From Xanthobacteraceae bacterium (GTDB lineage Bacteria > Pseudomonadota > Alphaproteobacteria > Rhizobiales > Xanthobacteraceae), in contig JAIESC010000096.1 of NCBI GenBank assembly GCA_019746355.1, forward strand, positions 1 through 64,000: a DNA stretch of 64,000 nucleotides. The letters run 5' to 3'. This document shows, piece by piece, positions 15,954 through 24,346 of this stretch. The first letter of the stretch is position 1. The number at the start of each line of letters is the position of its first letter. Below the pieces are notes generated by a model that worked only from the letters and a program-made list of their open reading frames with translations, ran no database searches and was not told the origin of the DNA. The translations under genes and the position numbers were made by a program.

Positions 15954-16972
15954 GATGCGGACCGTGTATCGGCCGGCGCGGGACTCGCCGCGGCGGTGTT
16001 CGACACGCTTTTCGCAGCAGGCTGCACGCGGGCGGACCGTGCTTGCAGGATACCCCAGATGCCCCGTGGCATGAACATCACCGCCAGCACCAGGATCAGC
16101 CCGTAGGCGAACTCCTGCCAGACCAGGAGGCCGCGCGGCGCTGCGCGCAGCAGCTCCGGCAGAAGTCCGATCAGGACCACGCCGAGCAGCACACCGGCGA
16201 TGGAACCGGAGCCGCCGACCACCACCATGGTCAGCACCAGGATCAGTTGCGCGAGCCCGACCGAGTCCGGCGTCACATAGGACTGGTAGAGCGTGTAGGC
16301 GCCGCCCGCGAGGCCCGCAAACACCGCGGACAGCACGAAGGCGACGACCTTGGTGCGCTTGACGTCGATGCCGGAGGCCGCGGCCACGTGCTCGCTGTCA
16401 CGGATGGTGCACAGATCGCGGCCGAGCTTGGAGCGGACCAGGTAGCACATCGCCAGCAGCACGGCCGACAGGATGATGACCATCACCGGAAAGGCCCGCC
16501 GGTCGGTGCCGACCACGTAGCCGAAGATGTCGGGAGCGGCGATGCGAAGCCCGTCGGGGCCCTTGGTCACGCTTTCCCAGGTCCGGAACACCCACTGAGC
16601 GAACTCGGCGAAGGCGTAGGTGGCAAGCGCCAGATAGACGGTGCGAAGCCGCGTCGCCGGGATTGCGATCAAGAGTCCCACAAGGCCTGCCAGCGCCGCC
16701 GCGAGCGGCACGCCGACCACGAACGGAACGCCGAGCCGCATCTGCAACAGCGCGCTGGTGTAGATCCCGATGCCGAAGAACGCGATGTGGGCGAAGGCAA
16801 ACTGGCCGGACCAGCCGAGCAGCAGATCGAGGCCCAGCGCCAGGATCGCATACATCATCAGCGTGTTGCCGAGATAAAGAAAATACTCCGGGAGAACGAG
16901 CGGCAGCGCGCAGCCGAGCGCAAGCAGGATCGCGATCCCGCAATACACCTTGAAGTTCGGCGCGCCGTACAT
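15950..16972 (-). CDS. livM: branched-chain amino acid-type ABC transporter permease LivM
   Basis: A 340-residue polytopic membrane protein with the LivM block LGLDLLLGWSGQFAFAHIAFFGIGIY near residue 50. The EAA-like loop region is RDLCTIRDSEHVAAASGIDVKRTKVVAFVLSAVFAGLAGG. The C-terminal tail (KSVSNTAAASPAPADT) is a short disordered extension. It starts 2 bp after livH stops. Confidence 0.92.
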   Translation of the reverse strand: MYGAPNFKVYCGIAILLALGCALPLVLPEYFLYLGNTLMMYAILALGLDLLLGWSGQFAFAHIAFFGIGIYTSALLQMRLGVPFVVGVPLAAALAGLVGLLIAIPATRLRTVYLALATYAFAEFAQWVFRTWESVTKGPDGLRIAAPDIFGYVVGTDRRAFPVMVIILSAVLLAMCYLVRSKLGRDLCTIRDSEHVAAASGIDVKRTKVVAFVLSAVFAGLAGGAYTLYQSYVTPDSVGLAQLILVLTMVVVGGSGSIAGVLLGVVLIGLLPELLRAAPRGLLVWQEFAYGLILVLAVMFMPRGIWGILQARSARVQPAAKSVSNTAAASPAPADTRSAS

Positions 16973-16974
16973 CG

Positions 16975-17877
16975 CTAGACCTTCTTGAACGCGAGTTCGC
17001 CGAACAAGCCCTGCGGCCGCAGCACCAGCACCAGCATGATCACGACGAATGGCGTCACCGACATGGCCTGCGGCGAAATCAGAACGCCGACCAGGTTCTG
17101 CAGCACGCCGAGGAAGATGCCGCCGATCACGCAGCCGGCGAGCGACGAGAAGCCGCCGATGATGGCCGCCGCAAAGGCCAGCATGACGACATTGCCCATG
17201 TCGGGCGTCATCAGGAGCTTGGGAGAAAGGAGAATGCCGCCGACACCGGCGAGCGCCGACGCAAGGCCCCAGGCGATCATCCGCATTCGCTTGACCGGGA
17301 TGCCGATGAGCGCCGCGGCACGCGGATTCTGGCTGGTCGCGCGTAGCGCCTTGCCGGTCGGGGTCCAGCCGAAGAACACGGTGAGCGCCAGCATCACCAG
17401 CATCGTCACGACCATGATGGCGATATCCTGCTGCTGTAGGATGACATCGCCGACGAACACCGGCGCTCCGGACAGCAGCGGCGGCAGGCGGCGCACCTCT
17501 TCGGTGTAAGGCACGACGCGCACGGCGCCCTTGAGCAGGTAGCCGAGCCCGATGGTCGCCACCACCATGGGCACAAGGTCCGCTTCGGCATTCCTGGAAT
17601 AGCGCCGCCCGCTGATGGCGCCGAGCGCAATGCGGTCGAACAGCGCGCCCGCGGCAAACATCACCGCAAGGACGGCGGCGAACATCACGGCGTAGTTGAC
17701 CTCGAAGAACACCAGGGCCAGCAGCGCAAAATAGCCGCCGAGCATCAGCACTTCGCCGCCGGCGAAATTCACCACGTCGGTGGACTTGTAGACGATCACG
17801 AGCGACAGCGCGACGAGCGCATAAACGCAGCCCGTCACGATGCCGCTTGCGGCCGCCTGGAGGAACAGAAACGACAT
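16975..17877 (-). CDS. livH: branched-chain amino acid-type ABC transporter permease LivH
   Basis: A 300-residue polytopic permease: ALVALSLVIVYKSTDVVNFAGGEVLMLGGY near the N-terminus is the LivH signature. GKALRATSQNPRAAALIGIPVKRMRMIAWGLASALAG is the ATPase-contacting loop. About eight hydrophobic segments are visible. Second gene of the operon, 21 bp after the receptor gene. Confidence 0.92.
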   Translation of the reverse strand: MSFLFLQAAASGIVTGCVYALVALSLVIVYKSTDVVNFAGGEVLMLGGYFALLALVFFEVNYAVMFAAVLAVMFAAGALFDRIALGAISGRRYSRNAEADLVPMVVATIGLGYLLKGAVRVVPYTEEVRRLPPLLSGAPVFVGDVILQQQDIAIMVVTMLVMLALTVFFGWTPTGKALRATSQNPRAAALIGIPVKRMRMIAWGLASALAGVGGILLSPKLLMTPDMGNVVMLAFAAAIIGGFSSLAGCVIGGIFLGVLQNLVGVLISPQAMSVTPFVVIMLVLVLRPQGLFGELAFKKV

Positions 17878-17898
17878 GGAGCAGGCTAGCGGTCGAGG

Positions 17899-19107
17899 TT
17901 AGAGCCCATCCTTGCCGTTCCAGGTGTAGACCCCGGGCATCCTCTTCTGCGTCGTTCCGTCGTACTTCACGACGAAGCCGCTACGCATGCCGTCGCGGCG
18001 GTTGGCGCCGAATTGCAGCGGTCCGGCCAAGATCTCCGGCTTGAAGTCGAGCGATTCCATCGCCGCGACAAACGACTCGCGCGTGAGATTGCGCCCGGCC
18101 TTCTCCAGCGCCGCCGCAACCGCCATCGCTGACGGCAGACCGGTGATCATGAAGGGGCCGGCCTCGCGATCCGGATAGTGCGCCTTGTACATGTCGGCGT
18201 ACTTCTTCTTGAGCGCTTCGTCGCCAACGTCGGTGAACGACCAGCCGTGATAGAAGTTCTGCAGGGCCGCGGGATTGCCGACGTTCTTGGCGAACACCGA
18301 CGGAGTCGGGATGCCCTGGACCGCTTGCATCAGCGGGATCGAAGTCATGGCGTATTCGCCGTACTTCTGCGCGATCAGCACCGCCGGCGCCGGATATGCA
18401 CCCGACAGGATCACATCGGGCCGGGCGCTGCGGATCTTCAGGAGCGGAGCGGTCACGTCGGTGATGCGCGGATCGATGCGCTCGGCCGCCACCACCTCTA
18501 CGTTGTTGGCCTTCAGGATCGCCTCGGTGGTCGCGAGGTTTGCCTTGCCGTAGTCGTCATCGTGCACGATCACCGCGGCGCGCTTCACCTTCAGCCCGTT
18601 GATGGCGTAACCGGCCAGCGCCGCCGCATAGGCGCGCTGCGTGCCGTGGAACGCGCCGAACGTGTAGCGCAGCGGCGGAATCACGGCGTTGTCGCCGGCT
18701 GCGTTGAGCATGGAGTACGGCACTTTCTCGCGGTTGATGTATTCCTGCGCCGCCGTGAGCGCTGCAGTGCACGAGCCGCCATGCAGCATGAACACGTTGT
18801 CGACAGTGACGAGCTTCTTGACGACCGCGACCAGATCGTTGGCCGTGCACTTGTCGTCCTCGATCACCAGCTTGATCTTGCGGCCGTGAACCCCGCCCTT
18901 CTTGTTGATGTCGTCGTACCACATCTTGGCGGCGTTCACGGGATCGAGCCCGTAACCCACCAGCGGCCCCGACAGCGGACCGAACAGGCCGACGGTGATT
19001 TCAGTGTCCGTCAGCCCCGGGTCGGCAGCCGACGCCTGGCTCACGGCCAAGCCCAGCGTCGCCGCCACCCCGAGCAGCGTGTGTTTCGTTGCAATCTGCC
19101 ATTTCAT
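17899..19107 (-). CDS. LivK/LivJ-like ABC transporter periplasmic substrate-binding protein
   Basis: A 402-residue receptor. The ATG at 19107 (MKWQIATKHTLLGVAATLG) is chosen because a GGGAG ribosome site precedes it and a signal peptide (cleavage near ASAADP) follows; an upstream in-frame Met is less likely. Features include ITVGLFGPLSGPLVGYG, GVHGRKIKLVIEDDKC, FMLHGGSCTAALTA and AAVIVHDDDYG, typical of type I periplasmic binding proteins of the HAAT family. It is the first gene of the 14-gene minus unit and the candidate receptor for the island's substrate. Confidence 0.92.
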   Translation of the reverse strand: MKWQIATKHTLLGVAATLGLAVSQASAADPGLTDTEITVGLFGPLSGPLVGYGLDPVNAAKMWYDDINKKGGVHGRKIKLVIEDDKCTANDLVAVVKKLVTVDNVFMLHGGSCTAALTAAQEYINREKVPYSMLNAAGDNAVIPPLRYTFGAFHGTQRAYAAALAGYAINGLKVKRAAVIVHDDDYGKANLATTEAILKANNVEVVAAERIDPRITDVTAPLLKIRSARPDVILSGAYPAPAVLIAQKYGEYAMTSIPLMQAVQGIPTPSVFAKNVGNPAALQNFYHGWSFTDVGDEALKKKYADMYKAHYPDREAGPFMITGLPSAMAVAAALEKAGRNLTRESFVAAMESLDFKPEILAGPLQFGANRRDGMRSGFVVKYDGTTQKRMPGVYTWNGKDGL

Positions 19108-19239
19108 GGCGTTCTCCCTGGAATCCATCGTTGGCACGCGACAGTTCTTATTGGCCGGCCGGTTTCGCACCGGTCACGGCAACTGCGGCGATCAGCGCGA
19201 CTGGCCATCCCCGTTCCGCCCAGCATATGGCAAGGGCGC

Positions 19240-19253
19240 ATCACAGATGTGAT
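19240..19253. promoter_or_regulatory. candidate operator, perfect palindrome ATCACA-N2-TGTGAT (copy 3)
   Basis: Sequence ATCACAGATGTGAT, a perfect inverted repeat with a 2-bp centre. It lies 132 bp upstream of the livK start and 113 bp upstream of the divergent aldo/keto reductase, and matches sites at 4358 and 5486. It is the best copy and probably the strongest binding site for the shared regulator. Confidence 0.6.
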
Positions 19254-19366
19254 TTTCCGGAACACATACATCGACGCGCGTGCGTGACGTGGGCAGCCCA
19301 TGACAAAATGCCGCCGGAAAATTTCTCTTTGCTGTTAACGCCGTCGGACAATCGAGACCGGACCGC

Positions 19367-20344
19367 ATGCAATCGCGACAATTGGGATCGCTGCGCGTTT
19401 CAAGCATCGGCCTCGGCTGCATGGGGCTGACGCCCATCTACGGGAACCCCGATCCGGCGCTGGCGATCAAGACGATCCATCGCTGCGCCGAGCTCGGCGT
19501 GACGCTGCTCGACACATCCGACGCCTACGGCAAAGGCGAAAACCAGAAGCTGGTCGGCCGCGCCATCGCCGGACGCCGCGACCGCTATGTCATCTCCACC
19601 AAGTTCGGAAATCTCCGGACACCGGATGGCAAGCCGGCCGTGAACGGAAGACCCGAATATGTCATGCAGGCTTGTGACGAGAGCCTGAAACGGCTCGGCA
19701 TCGACGTCATCGACCTTTATTTTCAGCATCGCGTGGATCCATCGGTGCCGGTCGAAGACACCGTCGGCGCCATGGCGCGGCTGGTGCAGCAGGGCAAGGT
19801 TCGGCATATCGGGCTGTCCGAAGCGGCACCCGCCCGCATCCGCAAGGCTCACGCGACGTTTCCCATCACCGCCCTGCAAACCGAATATTCGCTGGCCACG
19901 CGCGAGGTCGAGCACGAAATCCTCGGCGCCTGCGAAGAACTCGGGATCGGCTTCGTTGCCTACGGCGTCGTCGGACGCGGCCTGCTGACCGGCACCATCC
20001 AGAATGACAGCGCGCTCGACAAGGACGACATCCGGCTCGACATGCCGCGCTTCCGGGGCGCCAACCGCGAGAAAAACCTGGCGCTGGTGGCCCGCCTCAG
20101 GGAACTGGCGAAGGCCGAGGGCTGCACCCCGTCGCAGCTCGCGATCGCCTGGGTGCTGTCGCGCCGTGACTGGATCGTGCCGATCGTCGGCACCAGCAAG
20201 CCGCAGCGCCTGGAGGAGAACGCCGCGACGGTGTCGCTCAAGATTTCGGCTGCGACGCTCAAGGCGCTGGAACAGGCCTTTCCGATCGGCGCGGTGGCCG
20301 GCGCCCGCACGGTTCCCGAATTGCTTCCGCGCCTCGGTCTTTGA
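19367..20344 (+). CDS. aldo/keto reductase
   Basis: A 325-residue NADPH-dependent aldo/keto reductase. The catalytic tetrad is visible: Asp49 and Tyr54 (LLDTSDAYG), Lys79 (ISTKFGN) and His121 (DLYFQHRVD). The cofactor region is WIVPIVGTSKPQRLEENAATV. It is closest to the AKR13/IolS-like group by its N-terminus (LRVSSIGLGCMGLTPIYG). Divergent from livK across a region containing the perfect palindrome, so it may belong to the same regulon; the carbonyl substrate is unknown. Confidence 0.92.
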   Translation: MQSRQLGSLRVSSIGLGCMGLTPIYGNPDPALAIKTIHRCAELGVTLLDTSDAYGKGENQKLVGRAIAGRRDRYVISTKFGNLRTPDGKPAVNGRPEYVMQACDESLKRLGIDVIDLYFQHRVDPSVPVEDTVGAMARLVQQGKVRHIGLSEAAPARIRKAHATFPITALQTEYSLATREVEHEILGACEELGIGFVAYGVVGRGLLTGTIQNDSALDKDDIRLDMPRFRGANREKNLALVARLRELAKAEGCTPSQLAIAWVLSRRDWIVPIVGTSKPQRLEENAATVSLKISAATLKALEQAFPIGAVAGARTVPELLPRLGL

Positions 20345-20456
20345 CCGTCGCCGCAGCGGTGATGAGCGTGCCGAGACATCGTCCTGCTTCCTCCGCAACC
20401 GTCGCCACCCAAATGAGTGACAGTGGCCGACGTCGGCCCCCGCGGCGGCGGCGGGG

Positions 20457-21317
20457 TCATGACTCCACAATCCGGCGATAGAGGTGCCAGGTGGCATGGC
20501 CGAGCACCGGCATCACGACGGCGAGACCGACGAAAAATGGCAGCGAACCGATTGTCAGCGCGACAGCGACAATAAGCCCCCAAAGCGCCATCATGACCGG
20601 ATTGGCAATGACCGCACGGACCGATGTCGCGACCGCCTCAAGCGCTCCGACCGGCCGGTCGAGGAGCATTGGAAAAGAAACGACCGAAATGATCGTCACG
20701 ATGGCGCCGAACAGCACGCCGATGGCACCGCCTATGAAGATCAGCCTGTGACCGGGCGAAGTCGTCAGCACGTCGACGATGAAATGGGCGGGCGATTTCG
20801 GGGGGCCGATCCCGACAAGGTGATAGAGCTGGTGCGCCGCTACAAGCCAGCAAAGGAAAATGCCGATGAGGAGAAGCGCGAGCACTGTGATGGCTCGGAG
20901 CGACGGGGAGTGCAGCACGGCGAAGGCGTGCTTCCAGGAAGCGTCCAAGCCCATCTCGCGTCGTCGGCTCATTTCATAAAGCCCGGTCGCCGCGAACGGC
21001 CCGATGAATGCGAATCCCGCCGTAAGTGGAAAGAGGAGATGTATCAGGCCGCTGCCGAATGTCATACGGGCCAGAAGCAGACCGACGACGGGATAAATGA
21101 GACTCAGAAACACGACGTGGCTGGGCATCGCTATGAAATCGCTGACGCCGTCGGCGAGTGCGCTTTTGAGATCCACGACTCCGATCGTGCGTATTCTGGC
21201 AGGGATCGGACGATCAACTGCACCGGCGCGGCCGCGCAAATTCACCATGGCGACTCCATTCGCGGCGGCGGCGTCCGCCACCGCAGCAACCGATCCATGC
21301 CGGCTCGTACCTTCCAC
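20457..21317 (-). CDS. DUF2189 integral membrane protein
   Basis: A 286-residue membrane protein of the DUF2189 family. Recognisable segments are DLKSALADGVSDFIAMPSHVVFLSLIYPVVGLLL, FAFIGPFAATGLYEMSRRREMG and SFPMLLDRPVGALEAVATSVRAV. About six hydrophobic helices are visible. An internal ATG at 21248 (MVNLRGRAG) could be the true start; the first 23 residues are low-complexity Ala/Gly-rich. Function of the family is unknown; it stands alone between two unrelated genes. Confidence 0.85.
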   Translation of the reverse strand: MEGTSRHGSVAAVADAAAANGVAMVNLRGRAGAVDRPIPARIRTIGVVDLKSALADGVSDFIAMPSHVVFLSLIYPVVGLLLARMTFGSGLIHLLFPLTAGFAFIGPFAATGLYEMSRRREMGLDASWKHAFAVLHSPSLRAITVLALLLIGIFLCWLVAAHQLYHLVGIGPPKSPAHFIVDVLTTSPGHRLIFIGGAIGVLFGAIVTIISVVSFPMLLDRPVGALEAVATSVRAVIANPVMMALWGLIVAVALTIGSLPFFVGLAVVMPVLGHATWHLYRRIVES

Positions 21318-21696
21318 AGCCGAGCTATCCCTGATGAGCCGTTACATCTTCAGTTCTTGTCGAAACCGCTCCACTGACAACATCGCCGGATGGAAGCGTG
21401 ACAGCGGACGCTCCGTCTTTTCTAATTCGGGGTGCCCAGCGCCGGCGTTACATCCACACTGCCAATCGACAACGTATTTTCACTCGCGCCTGTAACCTCC
21501 TGGGGCTTGGCTCGAATTACCAAGCGAGCAGACGGCGTTCCCGTTACCCGGGAGGACGCATCCCGGAGACGGATTCCGCTTCGGTTGCGCCCGCGAAGCT
21601 CGACCGACGGTCATTTCGGTGGCCGGCATTGTCGCGGTCGCGCGCTGGACAAGGGCTTTGTCCGGGTTTGGGGGAATTGCCGCGTTGCCAGACTTC

Positions 21697-22359
21697 ATGT
21701 CCCTGCGGGATATCGGCTTGTTCCTGCGCAGCGCGCGCACTGATGCCGCAATCCGGCGGATGCGGCCAACCCTCGGCGCGGCCGGGGCGCTCGAGGCCGT
21801 CTATGCCGCCGAACCAGACCCTTGGGCATCCGCCTCGCCTCTCTATCGCTACCAGCGCCGCAAGTACGAAGTGCTGGCGTCGCTTTTGCCGCCGCGGCGC
21901 TTCCAGCAAGCCCTCGATCTCGGCTGCGGCCTCGGGCTGCTGTCGCGCCATCTTGCCGCCCGCGCGGAGATGGTGCTGGGAATCGACATCGCTCCCTCCG
22001 CCGTAGCGCGCGCGCACACGCTGCATGCAGATTGGCCGAACCTGCGATTCGAGGCGCACGACCTGCTCGACTTGCCGCAGTCCTTCGCCGGCGGATTCGA
22101 TCTCGTGGCCGTGGCCGACGTCCTCTACTATCTCTCGCCGCTGGATGACGCGCGGCTGACGGCTCTGGCAGCGCGCATCGCCGACCTTCTGGCGCCGGGC
22201 GGCATCTGCCTGTTGGCCAACCACTACTTCTTCGGGATGGACCCCCAATCGCGCCGCTCTCGCCAGATCCACGGTGCGTTTGCCCGCTCGTTGCGCTTCG
22301 CCCTCCTGGCCGAGCACCGGCGCCCGTTCTACCTGGTGGCGCTGCTGCAGCCCACATAG
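21697..22359 (+). CDS. SAM-dependent methyltransferase, NodS-like
   Basis: A 220-residue methyltransferase from the ATG at 21697 (MSLRDIGLFLRSAR); a GTG at 21619 gives a 246-residue form and cannot be excluded, as neither start has a clear ribosome site. The sequence EAVYAAEPDPWASASPLYRYQRRKYEVL followed by SAM motif I ALDLGCGLGLLSRHLA is the pattern of NodS-like N-methyltransferases. Motif IV is DLVAVADVLYYLSP. It acts on an unknown acceptor, perhaps a sugar amine; no nod genes are nearby. Confidence 0.82.
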   Translation: MSLRDIGLFLRSARTDAAIRRMRPTLGAAGALEAVYAAEPDPWASASPLYRYQRRKYEVLASLLPPRRFQQALDLGCGLGLLSRHLAARAEMVLGIDIAPSAVARAHTLHADWPNLRFEAHDLLDLPQSFAGGFDLVAVADVLYYLSPLDDARLTALAARIADLLAPGGICLLANHYFFGMDPQSRRSRQIHGAFARSLRFALLAEHRRPFYLVALLQPT

Positions 22360-22602
22360 CGGGCAGGCGCCAGCGGCTTGGTCGCCGCTCCTCCAATTCC
22401 TCCAACAGCCGCCCCTACCGCGCCTCCAACTGCAAATCCGAGTGCCCACGGACTATCTGCAATTTCACTCCTCACGACATCAGCAATCTTGAGGTCACGT
22501 CCTAAAGCTGAAAAATAGCTTGCGATCGAATTAAGAAGCGGTGCCCGCGCCCCCGGCGGCATAGGCGAGAAAATCAGCATCGAGGCAAACCAACTTGTTC
22601 AT
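22329..22602 (-). pseudogene. frame-shifted small gene, Gly/Ala-rich product (second of a coupled pair)
   Basis: The ATG at 22602 overlaps the stop of the upstream gene as ATGA. It reads MNKLVCLDADFLAYAAGGAG for about 23 codons before a TAA. In the next frame the reading continues as ordinary protein (NSIASYFSALGRDLKIADVV, then a glycine-rich FAVGGAVGAAVGGIGGAA) to a stop at 22329. Removing one base near 22535 would join them into a 90-residue protein. The product would have a short leader ending in GG and a Gly/Ala-rich helix-like core. Function unknown. The 3' end overlaps the convergent methyltransferase by 31 bp. Confidence 0.5.
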
Positions 22603-23053
22603 CGCCAGTCCTTAGCTGATGGAGCAAACCGTTCCGCGACGACATCATTCATCCGAAATCGCAGATCCGTCAGATCATTCAACGTACGTTCTGGAAACAA
22701 TCTGTGCGCCACCTTTTCCATTTCCAACGAAACCTCGTCGGATACCTGGTCTTCCTCAGCGATCGCGCAGACGTACTGCCCCCAAACATCGGGCTGCTCG
22801 GCCTGCAAAACCGCAACTATCTTTTCTGCGTCCGATGTCAACGACAGAAGGCGCGCATGCCATTCGTCGACGCGGCACTCCTCGGCCTCATTGTTTTCTT
22901 CAGATGACATGCTGGAAGCTTTCTCAACCCGCCGTGTTGTTTCCACAAACTGCCGGGCGACGCCTCTGACGATATATTTTGATCAATGTATGACGAGGCC
23001 TTCATCGACAGCATGAGGGCGACGGAAAAATAATTTTGCGTGTGCTGTGACAT
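22599..23053 (-). pseudogene. frame-shifted gene for a 151-aa helical protein (first of a coupled pair)
   Basis: An AAAGGAG ribosome site sits 7 bases before the ATG at 23053 (MSQHTQNYFSVALMLSMKAS). The frame breaks at a run of four A on the minus strand (22977-22980). If that run had five A the reading continues without a stop through SSYIDQKYIVRGVARQFVE and SSEENNEAEE to AERFAPSAKDWR, stopping at 22599, a 151-residue protein. The second part is acidic and helical. No domain is recognised. The break may be real decay, a sequencing error in a homopolymer, or slippage. Confidence 0.55.
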
Positions 23054-23086
23054 TTGCCACTCCTTTTCCGAACGACAGGAGCGAAC

Positions 23087-23218
23087 ATGACAAATGTCTC
23101 GGCTGCGGTCGCCGAGTATATCAAAGCTGCATCAACCGGAGCTGCCAGACACAATGCTAGGCTAGAGAGCCGGTCCCGGAAATTTGGACGGGGCGACAAG
23201 TGTGGAATTTCCGCCTGA
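23087..23218 (+). pseudogene. short ORF cut by an IS3-family end
   Basis: An ATG at 23087 with GACAGGAG upstream begins MTNVSAAVAEYIKAASTGAA and reads about 26 codons to the junction with the IS end at about 23164, then runs through IS sequence to a TGA at 23216. It looks like the 5' end of a gene interrupted by the element; the rest is not found downstream. It is divergent from the frame-shifted gene at 23053. Confidence 0.4.
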
Positions 23219-23220
23219 CG
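23164..23220 (+). mobile_element. solo end of an IS3-family element
   Basis: The 22 bases at 23166-23187 (AGAGCCGGTCCCGG, then AAATTTGG) are identical, in inverted orientation, to 46318-46339, the right end of the IS3 remnant at 45880-46339. Similarity continues inward with small gaps through TGGAATTT(C/T)(C)GCCTGACGGCG. It is therefore a leftover terminus of the same element family; no transposase reading frame remains here. Confidence 0.7.
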
Positions 23221-23587
23221 GCGACGCTATATTCGGCAAACCAGAGGTCGCCGTTGAAGCCTTCGAAGACGCCCGCTCGGCAACGCATGCGCGTGCCGAT
23301 ACCGATGCCTGCAATGACCTACCTGCCATCTCAGCAATCGGCGCACGGGTCCGATGCCAGCCGCCTCGCCAGATTTTCGAACGTCGCCGCGCGCACCGGT
23401 TTCTGCCGGTGCTGAAGAGGTTTCAGTGCGCTCCGCTAACGTGGCGCATTTGGCACATCCGACGCTGCCCAACGGCTGGAGTCGTCCAACAGCGAGCCTG
23501 GACTTGCGCCTCAAGAAAGTCCTATTTGCTTGCGTGTGATGAAAAACGGCGGCCGTTCGGATTGTCGCCGCACGGGGACTGGGATCG
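23219..23587. other. no recognisable gene
   Basis: Between the IS end and the methyltransferase-like membrane protein. Short open frames on both strands exist but none shows family resemblance, ribosome site and sensible composition together. Part may be decayed sequence of the gene interrupted at 23164. Confidence 0.5.
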
Positions 23588-24346
23588 ATGCTGCTGAAGG
23601 ACATGATGAGCAAGCATGGCTCCTTCCTGTTTCGTGGTCGAAGCTATCTGCCGCTCGCCTTGACGCCGCTTCTGGCTGCGGCGGTGTTACAGCCGGCCGC
23701 TCTCGACCACTGGATCAGTCGGCGAGCGGAGCTCATCTGGGAGTTCGGCAGCCTCGCTATCGCTTTCGTTGGCATCCTGGTTCGCGTCTTGACTACAGGT
23801 TTCGTCCCAGCCGGCACATCGGGACGAAACACGAGCAGCCAAATCGCCGAAAGTCTCAACACGACCGGATTTTATTCGGTAACGCGAAACCCTCTATATC
23901 TCGGCAACTTCATGGTGATGCTTGGAATCGCGCTTGCCACAAAAGCGTGGTGCGTGGTCCTCATTGCTGCGATTGCCTTCGCGCTGTATTACGAGCGCAT
24001 CATTTTTGCAGAGGAGTCGTTTCTCGAGGCCAAGTTCGGCGAGGATTACAGAAGATGGGCTGGAAGCACTCCGGTCTTTTTTCCGAATTTCCGGCTGTGG
24101 CAAGCACCACTGCGAACTTTCTCGATCCGCACCGTACTGCGGCGTGAGTTTCACGGCGTTTATCTCGTCGTCGTAATTTTCACATTGGTCGAGCTTGGTC
24201 ACGATCTGACCGAGGGGGCAAGCCTGTCTGGTTGGATCGACGGGGATTTTGCCTGGGCCGCCTTCTTCTGGACGGGGACGCTCTTTTACCTGATCCTGGT
24301 GTTCTTGAAGAAGCGAACAAAGTTGCTCGAAGCGGCCGGCCGCTAG
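23588..24346 (+). CDS. isoprenylcysteine carboxyl methyltransferase-family membrane protein
   Basis: A 252-residue membrane protein. The family core is GFYSVTRNPLYLGNFMVMLGIAL followed by YYERIIFAEESFLEAKFGEDYRRW, the conserved SAM- and membrane-binding block of ICMT/PEMT-like methyltransferases. Hydrophobic segments flank it at residues 20-40, 48-66, 110-135, 190-205 and 222-240. Bacterial members methylate lipids or lipid A phosphates or are uncharacterised. An alternative start at 23603 exists. It stands alone in a gene-poor stretch. Confidence 0.82.
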   Translation: MLLKDMMSKHGSFLFRGRSYLPLALTPLLAAAVLQPAALDHWISRRAELIWEFGSLAIAFVGILVRVLTTGFVPAGTSGRNTSSQIAESLNTTGFYSVTRNPLYLGNFMVMLGIALATKAWCVVLIAAIAFALYYERIIFAEESFLEAKFGEDYRRWAGSTPVFFPNFRLWQAPLRTFSIRTVLRREFHGVYLVVVIFTLVELGHDLTEGASLSGWIDGDFAWAAFFWTGTLFYLILVFLKKRTKLLEAAGR

